In this document: piece by piece, positions 7,693 to 13,610 of the stretch
Layout: the number at the start of each line of letters is the position of its first letter
How positions within the stretch are numbered: the first letter of the stretch is position 1
Source: Nitrospinota bacterium
GTDB lineage: Bacteria > Nitrospinota > Nitrospinia > JACRGO01
Assembly (NCBI GenBank): GCA_016212295.1
Contig: JACRGO010000209.1
Coordinates: 1-13,851, forward strand
Direction: 5' to 3'
Length of the DNA: 13,851 nt
Made by a program: the position numbers and the translations under genes
Notes under the pieces: generated by a model
Told to the model about the DNA's origin: nothing
Seen by the model: the letters and a program-made list of their open reading frames with translations, nothing else
Database searches by the model: none

Positions 7693-8160
7693 TCATGACT
7701 CATGGCGTATGACGCATAATGGAGGGCTTTTGCCGGAAACTGGCGGCTGGAAAATTGGCCATTTGGAAAGGCAAGAGGCCGCCTGCAACTTTAGTTTTCG
7801 AATAAATTCCTTGGCGCCTTTGATTACGTTCTTTATCGTATCGACCTTATGCAGTATTCCTCTGTAATATCCAGCTATGCGCAGCTCATCATACAGGAAA
7901 TTGAACTCCTTGGCTAATTTCCCATTGTACGCCGAGGCGTATTTTTTTAACGCCTTCTCATACTCCTCGACCTTTCTTGGCAATTCCTTAATTGGGACTC
8001 CTCTGGCAAGCAGATACTCGTTTATAGCCTCAAGGACTCCAAGATAAGCCGCTCCACAGGCTGATTTCACATATTTTTTGTCCGTGTAATGGCTGCCTTC
8101 AATAGGTGATTTGCCGAGCAGCTCCTTTGCATTTTCCAGATATCTCATCGGCTCTTTCAT
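7693..8160 (-). CDS. DUF5618-like helical protein with an aberrant C-terminal tail
   Basis: The first 123 or so of 155 residues match the pattern I recall for DUF5618: a short leading helix (RYLENAKELL), Y-T-D-K-K-Y-V-K-S-A-C-G-A-A-Y, a charged middle, and a late L-R-I-A-G-Y-Y-R-G motif. The all-helical shape resembles HEPN-type proteins, but no HEPN R-x4-6-H catalytic motif is evident. Function is unknown. Residues 124-155 (KLQAASCLSKWPIF onwards) do not look like the family and are encoded by the repeat-like DNA at 7693-7788, so the original stop codon has probably been lost and translation reads into intergenic sequence. The ATG has only a weak upstream purine stretch; M5 is an alternative. 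The gene starts 42 bases after the upstream gene's stop and may be co-transcribed with it. Confidence 0.65.
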   Translation of the reverse strand: MKEPMRYLENAKELLGKSPIEGSHYTDKKYVKSACGAAYLGVLEAINEYLLARGVPIKELPRKVEEYEKALKKYASAYNGKLAKEFNFLYDELRIAGYYRGILHKVDTIKNVIKGAKEFIRKLKLQAASCLSKWPIFQPPVSGKSPPLCVIRHES

Positions 8161-8202
8161 ATTTTTGCTATCAAGACGCTTGAAGATAGAGGCTATTTAA
8201 AA

Positions 8203-8691
8203 TTACATGATTCCCGCACCGCGGAGTATCTCCGCCAGTCTTGGCTCTTTATAGGCGTATTCCTTGAGCGCCTTTTCAACTCTCTCTTCTCTTTCCTCCA
8301 ATTCCCTGTTCTTTTTTATGGCCGGCGCCAGGGCGGTCCTTCTGTCCCAAAGAACAAATCCAATCAGAGTAAACATCCCGGCAAACAAGACGCCAAAGCC
8401 CCACAGCATAAAGTCCTTTAGATCAGAGATCTGTTTGCTTGTGAAATCCTTCAAATCGGCGGTCTGTTCCCGCAACGCCTTTTGGCCATCATCCAACCTT
8501 TTTATTTCCATCTTTAATTCCTTAATATCGCCGCGAATATAAGCAAATCCCTCGATAATCTCCCTATCACTGATCTCACGGTTAAAACCTTGGTGAGCAG
8601 GCGTTGGCACGGGTTCCACCGCTGAAACGTCCTTGGAAATTGAAAATAAAATCAGCGCGATAACGCCGATGGCGGCAAGGAAAGTTCTCAT
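8203..8691 (-). CDS. Exported or membrane-anchored coiled-coil protein of unknown function
   Basis: This 162-residue protein begins with a signal-peptide-like segment (MRTFLAAIGVIALILFS...SA, cleavage possible near residue 24). A periplasmic stretch and coiled coil follow (about 45-95, with IKELKMEIKRLDDGQKALREQ). Then comes one strong membrane span (about 96-116, MLWGFGVLFAGMFTLIGFVLW) with D-R-R just after it, and a charged cytoplasmic helical tail. The ATG at 8691 is preferred over the one at 8730 because AAGGTGA precedes it at the right distance and the signal segment starts there. It lies 40 bases downstream of the coiled-coil gene 8732-9217 and is probably in the same operon. The ALAP[AV][IV]KK[NK]-type tail recurs, as I recall, in hypothetical proteins of environmental bacteria; no function can be assigned. 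Confidence 0.7.
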   Translation of the reverse strand: MRTFLAAIGVIALILFSISKDVSAVEPVPTPAHQGFNREISDREIIEGFAYIRGDIKELKMEIKRLDDGQKALREQTADLKDFTSKQISDLKDFMLWGFGVLFAGMFTLIGFVLWDRRTALAPAIKKNRELEEREERVEKALKEYAYKEPRLAEILRGAGIM

Positions 8692-8731
8692 AATAATCAC
8701 CTTTTCGAGAGGTCTTATTTCTTGGGGCATT

Positions 8732-9217
8732 CTACTTCATAAACCCCTTGATCACCTCTGCCATCACTGGGTTCATCAGGGTAAGGGCTATGATCATGAG
8801 GACTATCATGAAGTTTAACTTCTGATTCAACTTCTCAAACCTTCCCTCAAGCCTTGCGATATCCGCATCTAGCTTTCCCTCAAGCCTTGCGATATCCGCA
8901 TCTAGCTTTCCCTCAAGCCTTGCGATACCCGCATCCATCTTTCCTTCAAGTCTTGCGATATCCGCATCCACCTTTCCCTCAAGCCGTGCGATACCCGCAT
9001 CTATCTTTCCTTCAAGCCTTGCGATATCCGCTTTTGTGGCAAGCTCCTTTGTCAGCTCGTCCTTAATCTCTAATTTTTTCTGTAAGGCAATACCTTCCGC
9101 TTTTTTTTCAATGGTTTCCAGTGAGGCATCTATTATTTTTATTACTGCTTTCGCCTCGTCCCGGCCAACCTTCTTTTCAAGAATTTCATATATTTCTAAA
9201 GGCAATGCGGTCGCCAT
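8732..9217 (-). CDS. DUF1640/CCDC90-like coiled-coil membrane protein with six 11-residue repeats
   Basis: The 161-residue product has a helical head (1-50, with LPLEIYEILEKKVGRDEAKA), a neck (ELATKADI), a stalk of six 11-residue repeats (residues 62-127, consensus D-A-[DG]-I-A-R-L-E-G-K-[LIVM]) and a C-terminal membrane anchor (about 136-153). Eleven-residue periodicity favours a slightly right-handed, probably oligomeric coiled coil. The layout matches the CCDC90/DUF1640 group and the protein at 6345-6707, apparently a paralogue with a shorter, non-repeated stalk. A GGAGG sits 6 bases before the ATG and a near-consensus promoter lies about 40 bases upstream. It is first in a likely operon with 8203-8691 and perhaps 7693-8160. 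Its role is unknown; a membrane-tethered spacer or scaffold is the simplest inference. Confidence 0.8.
   Translation of the reverse strand: MATALPLEIYEILEKKVGRDEAKAVIKIIDASLETIEKKAEGIALQKKLEIKDELTKELATKADIARLEGKIDAGIARLEGKVDADIARLEGKMDAGIARLEGKLDADIARLEGKLDADIARLEGRFEKLNQKLNFMIVLMIIALTLMNPVMAEVIKGFMK
8837..9034 (-). repeat. Six in-frame 33-base tandem repeats
   Basis: Six units of 33 bases encode the 11-residue stalk repeat. The third residue of the unit alternates Asp/Gly through most of the array (D, G, D, G, D, D), suggesting growth by a 66-base double unit followed by single-unit changes. Tandem length invites copy-number variation between strains. Confidence 0.85.
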
Positions 9218-9256
9218 ATCGGGCCTCCAGTTCCTTGTTCGCCACTTTTCAATTGA

Positions 9257-9285
9257 ATTCTATAAGAAAGGGATTTCTTTGTCAA
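9257..9285 (-). promoter_or_regulatory. Sigma70-like promoter for the coiled-coil operon (9217 leftward)
   Basis: On the minus strand TTGACA (9285-9280) and TAGAAT (9262-9257) have exactly 17 bases between them, about 39 bases upstream of the start codon. It matches all six -35 positions and five of six -10 positions. Confidence 0.7.
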
Positions 9286-9438
9286 ATCAAATCAACTTTC
9301 AATGAGGCCGGGCCAAGGGCCGTAGAACGAATGAAAAATTTGTCTCTCTTTTGCCAGGGTTTAAAATCCGAAAGCTGAAATCCTGAATAAAAAACCGCCT
9401 AACCCCCTGAAATTCCTTGATTTTAATTGAAAAAACCC

Positions 9439-9467
9439 TTGACACCCATATAGGTTTATGATAGATT
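9439..9467 (+). promoter_or_regulatory. Sigma70-like promoter of the IHF/HU gene
   Basis: TTGACA at 9439-9444 and TAGATT at 9462-9467 are spaced by 17 bases, about 38 bases before the ATG at 9506. An overlapping TATGAT at 9457-9462 would leave only 12 bases and is less likely. Confidence 0.55.
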
Positions 9468-9505
9468 TGTCTTTCAAAATTTACTTTATTTTATGTTAGG
9501 AAAAC

Positions 9506-9784
9506 ATGACAAAAGCGGAACTTGTTGATAAGGTTTCTCAGAAAATAGACCTTAACAGAAAAGAAACCGAGGTAATAGTTAACTCTTTCTTCGATTGCAT
9601 TACCCAAGCCCTTAGTGATGGTAAAAAAGTTGAACTAAGGGGTTTCGGGGGATTTCGAGTAAAGAAGAGAAAACCCAGGACCGGGAGGAACCCTAAATCC
9701 GGCGAAAAGGTCACCGTGCCTGAAAAAAATGTTCCTTTTTTCAAGGCGGGCAAGGAACTCCGCAATCTTGTCAATAAAAGCTGA
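9506..9784 (+). CDS. HU/IHF-family DNA-bending protein (IHF-beta-like)
   Basis: The 92-residue protein is full length for the family, which binds and sharply bends DNA as a dimer during recombination, replication and transcription. The helical N-terminal dimer part is followed by the G-F-G-G-F-R-V core (46-52) and the DNA-clasping arm with R-N-P-K-S-G (61-66), whose P63 corresponds to the proline that intercalates DNA. It closes with V-P-F-F-K-A-G-K-E-L-R. The R-T-G-R-N-P-K pattern is closer to IHF-beta than to classic HU, but the two cannot be separated reliably by eye. AGGAAAAC precedes the ATG. The gene has its own promoter and terminator, so it is a single-gene unit. It lies between the accessory strip and the glycosyltransferase operon. 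Confidence 0.92.
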   Translation: MTKAELVDKVSQKIDLNRKETEVIVNSFFDCITQALSDGKKVELRGFGGFRVKKRKPRTGRNPKSGEKVTVPEKNVPFFKAGKELRNLVNKS

Positions 9785-9796
9785 GTGACTAAAATG

Positions 9797-9876
9797 TCAA
9801 GTGAACTAAAGTGCCTAAAGTTGTAGCAAGTTTCTTTTTTAGCAAAAAAATAACTTCCGCAACTTTAGTCACTTGA
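9797..9876. repeat. Long imperfect hairpin after the IHF/HU gene
   Basis: The left arm at 9797-9823 pairs with CAACTTTAGTCACTTGA (9860-9876), apart from a 10-base bulge (ACTAAAGTGC). Pairing continues inward with AAGTT/AACTT and a run of six T against six or more A around a short AGC loop. The whole 80-base segment can fold as one extended stem. The bulge looks like a partial duplication of the neighbouring CTAAAGTTG word. It precedes a standard terminator, so it is more likely a dispersed palindromic element or a mRNA 3'-end stabiliser than the main terminator. Confidence 0.65.
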
Positions 9877-9910
9877 TTTTTAAATAAAATTTTGAAATTC
9901 CGATACAGCA

Positions 9911-9939
9911 AAAGCAGGGATTTTCCCTGCTTTTTTTTT
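9911..9939 (+). terminator. Rho-independent terminator of the IHF/HU gene
   Basis: AAAGCAGGGA (9911-9920) and TCCCTGCTTT (9924-9933) form a stem around a TTT loop, followed by an unbroken T run to 9939. It ends the IHF/HU transcript before the glycosyltransferase gene at 9992. Confidence 0.9.
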
Positions 9940-9991
9940 ATTCCCTTGCAATATATATTTACACGTTGATTCCAAGAATTCATCTCGCCAC

Positions 9992-11476
9992 ATGAGCACA
10001 CCCTGGAAACTTTTTATTTTATTGTTAGCGCTCTCTGTTTTCCGGTTTTTTTACTCCGGGTTGACGGAGCTTACCCCGGATGAGGCTTATTACTGGGAAT
10101 GGTCCAGATACCTTCAATTGAGCTACTATGACCATCCTCCAATGGTGGCTTATATGATATTCCTTTCCACCTGGATCGGGGGCGCCACGGAAAAATGGGT
10201 GAGGTTTCCTGGGGTCATTACAGGCATTGGGATTTCCCTGGCGGCTTATTTCATGGGGCGCGACCTGTTTAAATCAGAAAAGACAGGGCTCTATTCCGCG
10301 ATTTTCGTCAACATGGTCCTGATGGTTTCCATTGGATGTTTTATCATCACGCCCGACACGCCGCAGGGTCTGTTCACGGCATGGACCCTTTATTTTTTCT
10401 TCAAGGCATTGGAGTTGGAACGGCTTTCCTGGTGGGCTTTGTCCGGGGCATGCCTGGGCGCCGCCATGCTCAGCAAATACACCGGAGTTCTTTTGGTTTC
10501 TTGCATTCTCATTACTCTGGCCACCTGGCCTGGACACAGAAAGTGGTTTTTCAGGAAGGAATTGTATATAGCGGCTGGAGTCGCGTTTCTATTTACCCTG
10601 CCTGTATTGGCCTGGAACCACCAAAACGGCTGGATCTCCATTGCCTTCCAATCAAAGCATGGCTTTTCCGGCCTGGATGTAAATCCCCTGGCCGGGTTTT
10701 TGGATTTTATCGGGACCCAATTCGGCCTCCTGACGCCTTTTGTTTTCCTGTCCGCGCTTTCAACCATGATTTATTGTTTTTTTCATGGAAAGGAAAATTT
10801 TCGATATCATTTCATTTTCTGGAACTCCGCCCCCATCCTTTTATTTTTTTGCGCGATGAGCATGAGGCAAAAGATAGAAGGAAATTGGGCCTCACTGGCA
10901 TATTTTGTTTCCCTGGTAGGCGCGGTGGGAGTATATTTCGAGCTGCGGGAAGCCGGTTTAAGGGGATGGCGGACAGGGTGGGCCAATTTCCTGAAAAAAA
11001 CCTCCATAGCCACGTCCCTTATAATCCTGGGCTTTGTTTATATCCACGCGATAGTCCCTATAATGAGCCTCCCCAAGAACCTTGACGTCACAAGACGGCT
11101 CCATGGCTGGAAAACCTTGAGCGGGAAGGTGGATGAAATCATGGGACAATTCCAGCCAGGGTCTCCACCGCCATTTGTCTTTGGAGACCGCCATCAGATC
11201 AACAGCGAGTTGTCTTTTTATTTAAAGGGACAGCCGGTTATTTATAAGACAGGCGGCGCGGCCAGATACAGCTATATAAAGGATTTCAGCCATCTCATGG
11301 GAAAGGACGCGGTGTACGTGGCGGAAAAGGCAAGGGTGAATATTAAAAGCATTGGGCAGGCGTTTGAGCGCGTGGACGAGCCAGTGAGCGTCACCATTTG
11401 GAGGGCTGACCGGATCATTTGGGATTTCGTTATCATAAGATGTTATCATTACAATGGAGGCCTGATAGGCGTGTAA
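9992..11476 (+). CDS. Family 39 (ArnT/PMT-like) membrane glycosyltransferase
   Basis: This 494-residue integral membrane protein probably moves a sugar from a polyprenyl-phosphate donor to a lipid, glycan or protein acceptor on the outer face of the inner membrane. The first hydrophobic helix (about 5-23) is followed by the GT-C signature T-P-D30-E31-A-Y-Y-W in the first periplasmic loop, where the acidic residue is catalytic in the family, and by S-Y-Y-D-H-P-P (44-50), also typical. About ten or more further hydrophobic helices run to about residue 350, then a soluble periplasmic domain of about 140 residues. No strong ribosome-binding site precedes the ATG. The gene is first in an operon: its TAA overlaps the ATG of the lipoprotein gene by one base. 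The actual sugar and acceptor cannot be told from sequence. Confidence 0.88.
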   Translation: MSTPWKLFILLLALSVFRFFYSGLTELTPDEAYYWEWSRYLQLSYYDHPPMVAYMIFLSTWIGGATEKWVRFPGVITGIGISLAAYFMGRDLFKSEKTGLYSAIFVNMVLMVSIGCFIITPDTPQGLFTAWTLYFFFKALELERLSWWALSGACLGAAMLSKYTGVLLVSCILITLATWPGHRKWFFRKELYIAAGVAFLFTLPVLAWNHQNGWISIAFQSKHGFSGLDVNPLAGFLDFIGTQFGLLTPFVFLSALSTMIYCFFHGKENFRYHFIFWNSAPILLFFCAMSMRQKIEGNWASLAYFVSLVGAVGVYFELREAGLRGWRTGWANFLKKTSIATSLIILGFVYIHAIVPIMSLPKNLDVTRRLHGWKTLSGKVDEIMGQFQPGSPPPFVFGDRHQINSELSFYLKGQPVIYKTGGAARYSYIKDFSHLMGKDAVYVAEKARVNIKSIGQAFERVDEPVSVTIWRADRIIWDFVIIRCYHYNGGLIGV

Positions 11477-11910
11477 TGAAAAACCCGCTCTTGCATGTAA
11501 GCACCATTTTAATATTAGCCTGGGTTTTACCCGCTCTTTTCCTTCTGAGTTCCTGCATCCTCCGCCACAATAAAGCCGCGGATAAGCTTGACAAGGAAAT
11601 GGACAACCTTTCCTGGTACATAAATTCCAAAATACTCGGAGAACTGAAAGGGGACATAAGCGAATTAAGAAATAAAAACAATGAAGCGAACGTCAATATT
11701 GATGTTTTTGAAAAAAAAATACAGCATTTCAAGCTGCAGGCGGATAATCTGGAAAATGAATACCGCCACCTGTCACTAAAAATGAAAGAGGCGGGGCATG
11801 GCGGGAACGACCTGGAACAACTCAAATCCATAAGGCGGGAAATCATGGAGCTTGAGGAAGAACTCAACCAGATGAAAAATGGAAAGGACATAAGGATTTG
11901 GCGGCAGTAA
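11476..11910 (+). CDS. Predicted coiled-coil lipoprotein in the glycosyltransferase operon
   Basis: The 144-residue product starts with a basic-hydrophobic signal segment ending in a lipobox, L-S-S-C27, so it is probably lipidated on C27 and held at a membrane facing the periplasm. The rest is a highly charged coiled coil (about 33-135) with no recognisable enzymatic domain. The ATG at 11476 overlaps the stop of the upstream gene (TAATG), implying coupled translation. A longer frame from 11419 would lie wholly within the glycosyltransferase gene and put the signal segment inside the protein, so it was rejected. The GT9 gene follows after 6 bases. A periplasmic spacer or partner for surface-glycan assembly is a guess from context. 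I do not recognise a named family. Confidence 0.75.
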   Translation: MKNPLLHVSTILILAWVLPALFLLSSCILRHNKAADKLDKEMDNLSWYINSKILGELKGDISELRNKNNEANVNIDVFEKKIQHFKLQADNLENEYRHLSLKMKEAGHGGNDLEQLKSIRREIMELEEELNQMKNGKDIRIWRQ

Positions 11911-11916
11911 GCGGTT

Positions 11917-13050
11917 ATGAAAAATTTTGAAACTCCAATACAGATAAAATACGACTGCCGGTTTTTTATCGGCGAAAAACCATGCAAGGCCAAAAGGTTT
12001 TGCGATGGCTGCCATGAGTATGATCCCATGGGCTTCAGGATTTTGATTATCAAGTTAGGGGCCATGGGAGATGTCTTGCGGACCACTCCTATATTGGCCG
12101 CGCTAAGGGAAAAATACAAAAAGTGCCATATCACGTGGATGGTTGAAGAAGGCTCCCTGGCCTTGCTGAAACACAACCCCTATATTGACAGGATTTTACC
12201 CTACCGCTTGGATTCCGCCCTGAGGCTGCTGGTGGAGCAATACGACCTTCTCATCAGTCTGGAAAAAATCGATTCGGCCACCTCGCTGGCGGAACTGGCC
12301 AGGGCGCGGGAAAAACTGGGGTTCGGCATGACCCCTCAAGGGACTCTTCGCGTTTTTAACCCTGAAAGCCTTTACGCCCTGAGGCTTGGAATGGACGACC
12401 GCTTGAAATTTCTTGATAATGAAAAAAGCTATCCACGCATAATCTTCGAGGCGCTCAAGCTTCCCTACAAAGGGGAGGAATATTCTCTTTACCTCGATCC
12501 CCTGGACGAAAAATTCGCGGCCAATCTCCTTGCCGGCCATGGCCTTGACTCACGAAAACCCATAGTAGGCATAGCCCCAGGCGCCGGGCATGTTTTCGCA
12601 AACAAGGGATGGACCGTTTCAGGTTATATCAAGCTTATAAACAGGATTTCAGACAATCTGGATGCTCATGTGCTGCTCCTGGGCGGGGAAAGGGAAAAGG
12701 AAGCAAACAGCGTTATACGGGAAGGTTTGAAAAACAGGATAGCGGATATAGGCTGCGATTATCCCTTGAGCCGCTTCATGGGCATTGTCGGCCAGTGCGA
12801 CATGTTGATCTGCGGCGACACCCTTCCCATGCACATAGCGATCGCCTTGAAAAAACAGGTCCTGGCTATATTCGGTCCCACTTGCCACCAGGAAATCGAC
12901 CTTTTCGGAAGAGGGGAAAAGATAATCACCGCCAAGGAATGCGCCCCGTGCTACAAGGGCAGATGCGATATCAAGGACAATTGCATGGAACTGATTTCAT
13001 TGGACGAGGTGTATGAAGCAGCGAAAAGATTGGTAGCGGTTTGCAAGTAG
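11917..13050 (+). CDS. Family 9 glycosyltransferase (heptosyltransferase-like) with cysteine clusters at both ends
   Basis: The 377-residue cytoplasmic enzyme belongs to the ADP-heptose:LPS heptosyltransferase family (GT-B fold), which adds sugars to lipopolysaccharide core or related glycans. The N-terminal Rossmann half starts at R-I-L-I-I-K-L-G-A-M-G-D-V-L-R-T-T-P (about 41-58). The donor-binding half has L-L-L-G-G-E-R-E and C-G-D-T-L-P-M-H-I-A...F-G-P-T (about 298-322), the usual family signature except that G-D-T-L-P replaces G-D-S-G-P. Before the fold lies a cysteine motif, C14-x8-C23-x5-C29-x2-C32-H33, and near the end a second one, C342-x2-C345-x4-C350-x5-C356. Both look able to bind metal, an inference. 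GT9 proteins with such cysteines exist in other environmental bacteria as I recall. It is third in the operon, 6 bases after the lipoprotein gene, with no strong ribosome-binding site. Confidence 0.88.
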   Translation: MKNFETPIQIKYDCRFFIGEKPCKAKRFCDGCHEYDPMGFRILIIKLGAMGDVLRTTPILAALREKYKKCHITWMVEEGSLALLKHNPYIDRILPYRLDSALRLLVEQYDLLISLEKIDSATSLAELARAREKLGFGMTPQGTLRVFNPESLYALRLGMDDRLKFLDNEKSYPRIIFEALKLPYKGEEYSLYLDPLDEKFAANLLAGHGLDSRKPIVGIAPGAGHVFANKGWTVSGYIKLINRISDNLDAHVLLLGGEREKEANSVIREGLKNRIADIGCDYPLSRFMGIVGQCDMLICGDTLPMHIAIALKKQVLAIFGPTCHQEIDLFGRGEKIITAKECAPCYKGRCDIKDNCMELISLDEVYEAAKRLVAVCK

Positions 13051-13281
13051 CTTCAGCGGCCCACTTGCCTTTGCCGTGAACGAAGGAGCCACGAGCAATC
13101 CGGCTAAATCCCGCCCAAGTTATATGGTCATGGCAAAATTTCCCCCTAAATTTTCACGGTTCAAATTTTGTGTCTGACTATTCTTATTTTGGCACTCTTT
13201 TATCTAGCCTCAAATAAGATTAAAATATCCTCTTGCTGAGGGGATGCATTATTTCAACATACTCTTTAAATCCGTGTTGAC
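13051..13281. other. Intergenic stretch after the glycosyltransferase operon; no gene seen
   Basis: No coding region is supported here. AAAATTT (13135-13141) and AAATTTT (13148-13154) form a weak stem around CCCCCT. Just after it, TTTTGTGTCTGAC (about 13166-13178) recalls IS256-type terminal repeats in reverse orientation, which could be a decayed element end; this is a weak call. No terminator with a T run was found directly after the GT9 stop. Confidence 0.4.
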
Positions 13282-13507
13282 ATGCTTTAGAAAAAATATC
13301 TGGATTGGTTAGAAAAAGATTTAGCTACTTTTTTTAACAAGAAAGCGCAAATTTTTCTTTTTGGCACAAGCATTAAACGAGATGATTTTTCCGATGTTGA
13401 TGTTGGAATTTCAGGAGATATTGCCGAAAGTGAATCGAACGCTTGAATATGTTGACATTCCTCTGTGGGAAATATTTGAAATCGAGGCCCCGGAAGAAAA
13501 AGAATAA
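13282..13507 (+). pseudogene. Broken MNT-type nucleotidyltransferase gene fragment
   Basis: Frame 1 from 13291 reads KKYLDWLEKDLATFF, then I-F-L-F-G-T-S-I-K-R-D-D-F-S-D-V-D-V-G-I, the nucleotidyltransferase signature G-[ST]-S-x(n)-S-D-x-D. It stops at TGA 13444-13446. Protein-like sequence then continues in frame 2 (EILPKVNRTLEYVDIPLWEIFEIEA...) to TAA 13505-13507, so a frameshift lies around 13410-13440. An in-frame TAG at 13288-13290 follows the only ATG (13282). Intact relatives of this small family act alone or as antitoxins with HEPN partners (MntA-HepT), where they adenylylate the toxin. No HEPN gene follows; DNA from an IS256-type element begins about 100 bases downstream. A sequencing error could explain one defect but hardly both. 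Confidence 0.7.
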
Positions 13508-13581
13508 CTTCTAATCGGAGCAAGATTCCATCCCTTATTTTAGTTGGGACCGGGAATTTACCACCTGTACTACAAATCTAT

Positions 13582-13608
13582 AAAACTTTGTTTTTTTAGC
13601 AAAGTTTT
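13582..13608. terminator. AT-rich hairpin with T tail next to the IS256-type end
   Basis: AAAACTTTG (13582-13590) and CAAAGTTTT (13600-13608) form a 9-base stem with a 9-base T-rich loop, followed by two more T. It could be a weak terminator for the broken nucleotidyltransferase unit or a target-site palindrome. Low GC content makes termination doubtful. Confidence 0.35.
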
Positions 13609-13610
13609 TT

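Noticed and set aside
8837-9034. 33-base tandem repeats considered as a CRISPR array
   Set aside because: The units are directly contiguous with no spacers, stay in frame with a coding gene and encode an 11-residue coiled-coil repeat.
8854-9066. Plus-strand open frame with repeated R-Y-P-H-L peptides
   Set aside because: It is the antisense shadow of the 33-base repeats in the minus-strand coiled-coil gene, with no ribosome-binding site.
9457-9462. TATGAT considered as the -10 box of the IHF/HU promoter
   Set aside because: It leaves only 12 bases after TTGACA; TAGATT at 9462-9467 gives the normal 17-base spacing.
10336-11085. 249-codon plus-strand frame inside the GT39 gene
   Set aside because: It overlaps a clear membrane glycosyltransferase in another frame, has an ordinary shadow composition and no recognisable domain.
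11433-12176. 247-codon minus-strand frame across the lipoprotein gene
   Set aside because: Its Ser/Phe/Leu-rich translation is the antisense of a Lys/Glu-rich coiled coil; the plus-strand lipoprotein and GT9 genes explain the region.
13287-13523. Minus-strand 78-codon frame
   Set aside because: The plus strand here carries a recognisable nucleotidyltransferase signature, so this frame is its shadow.
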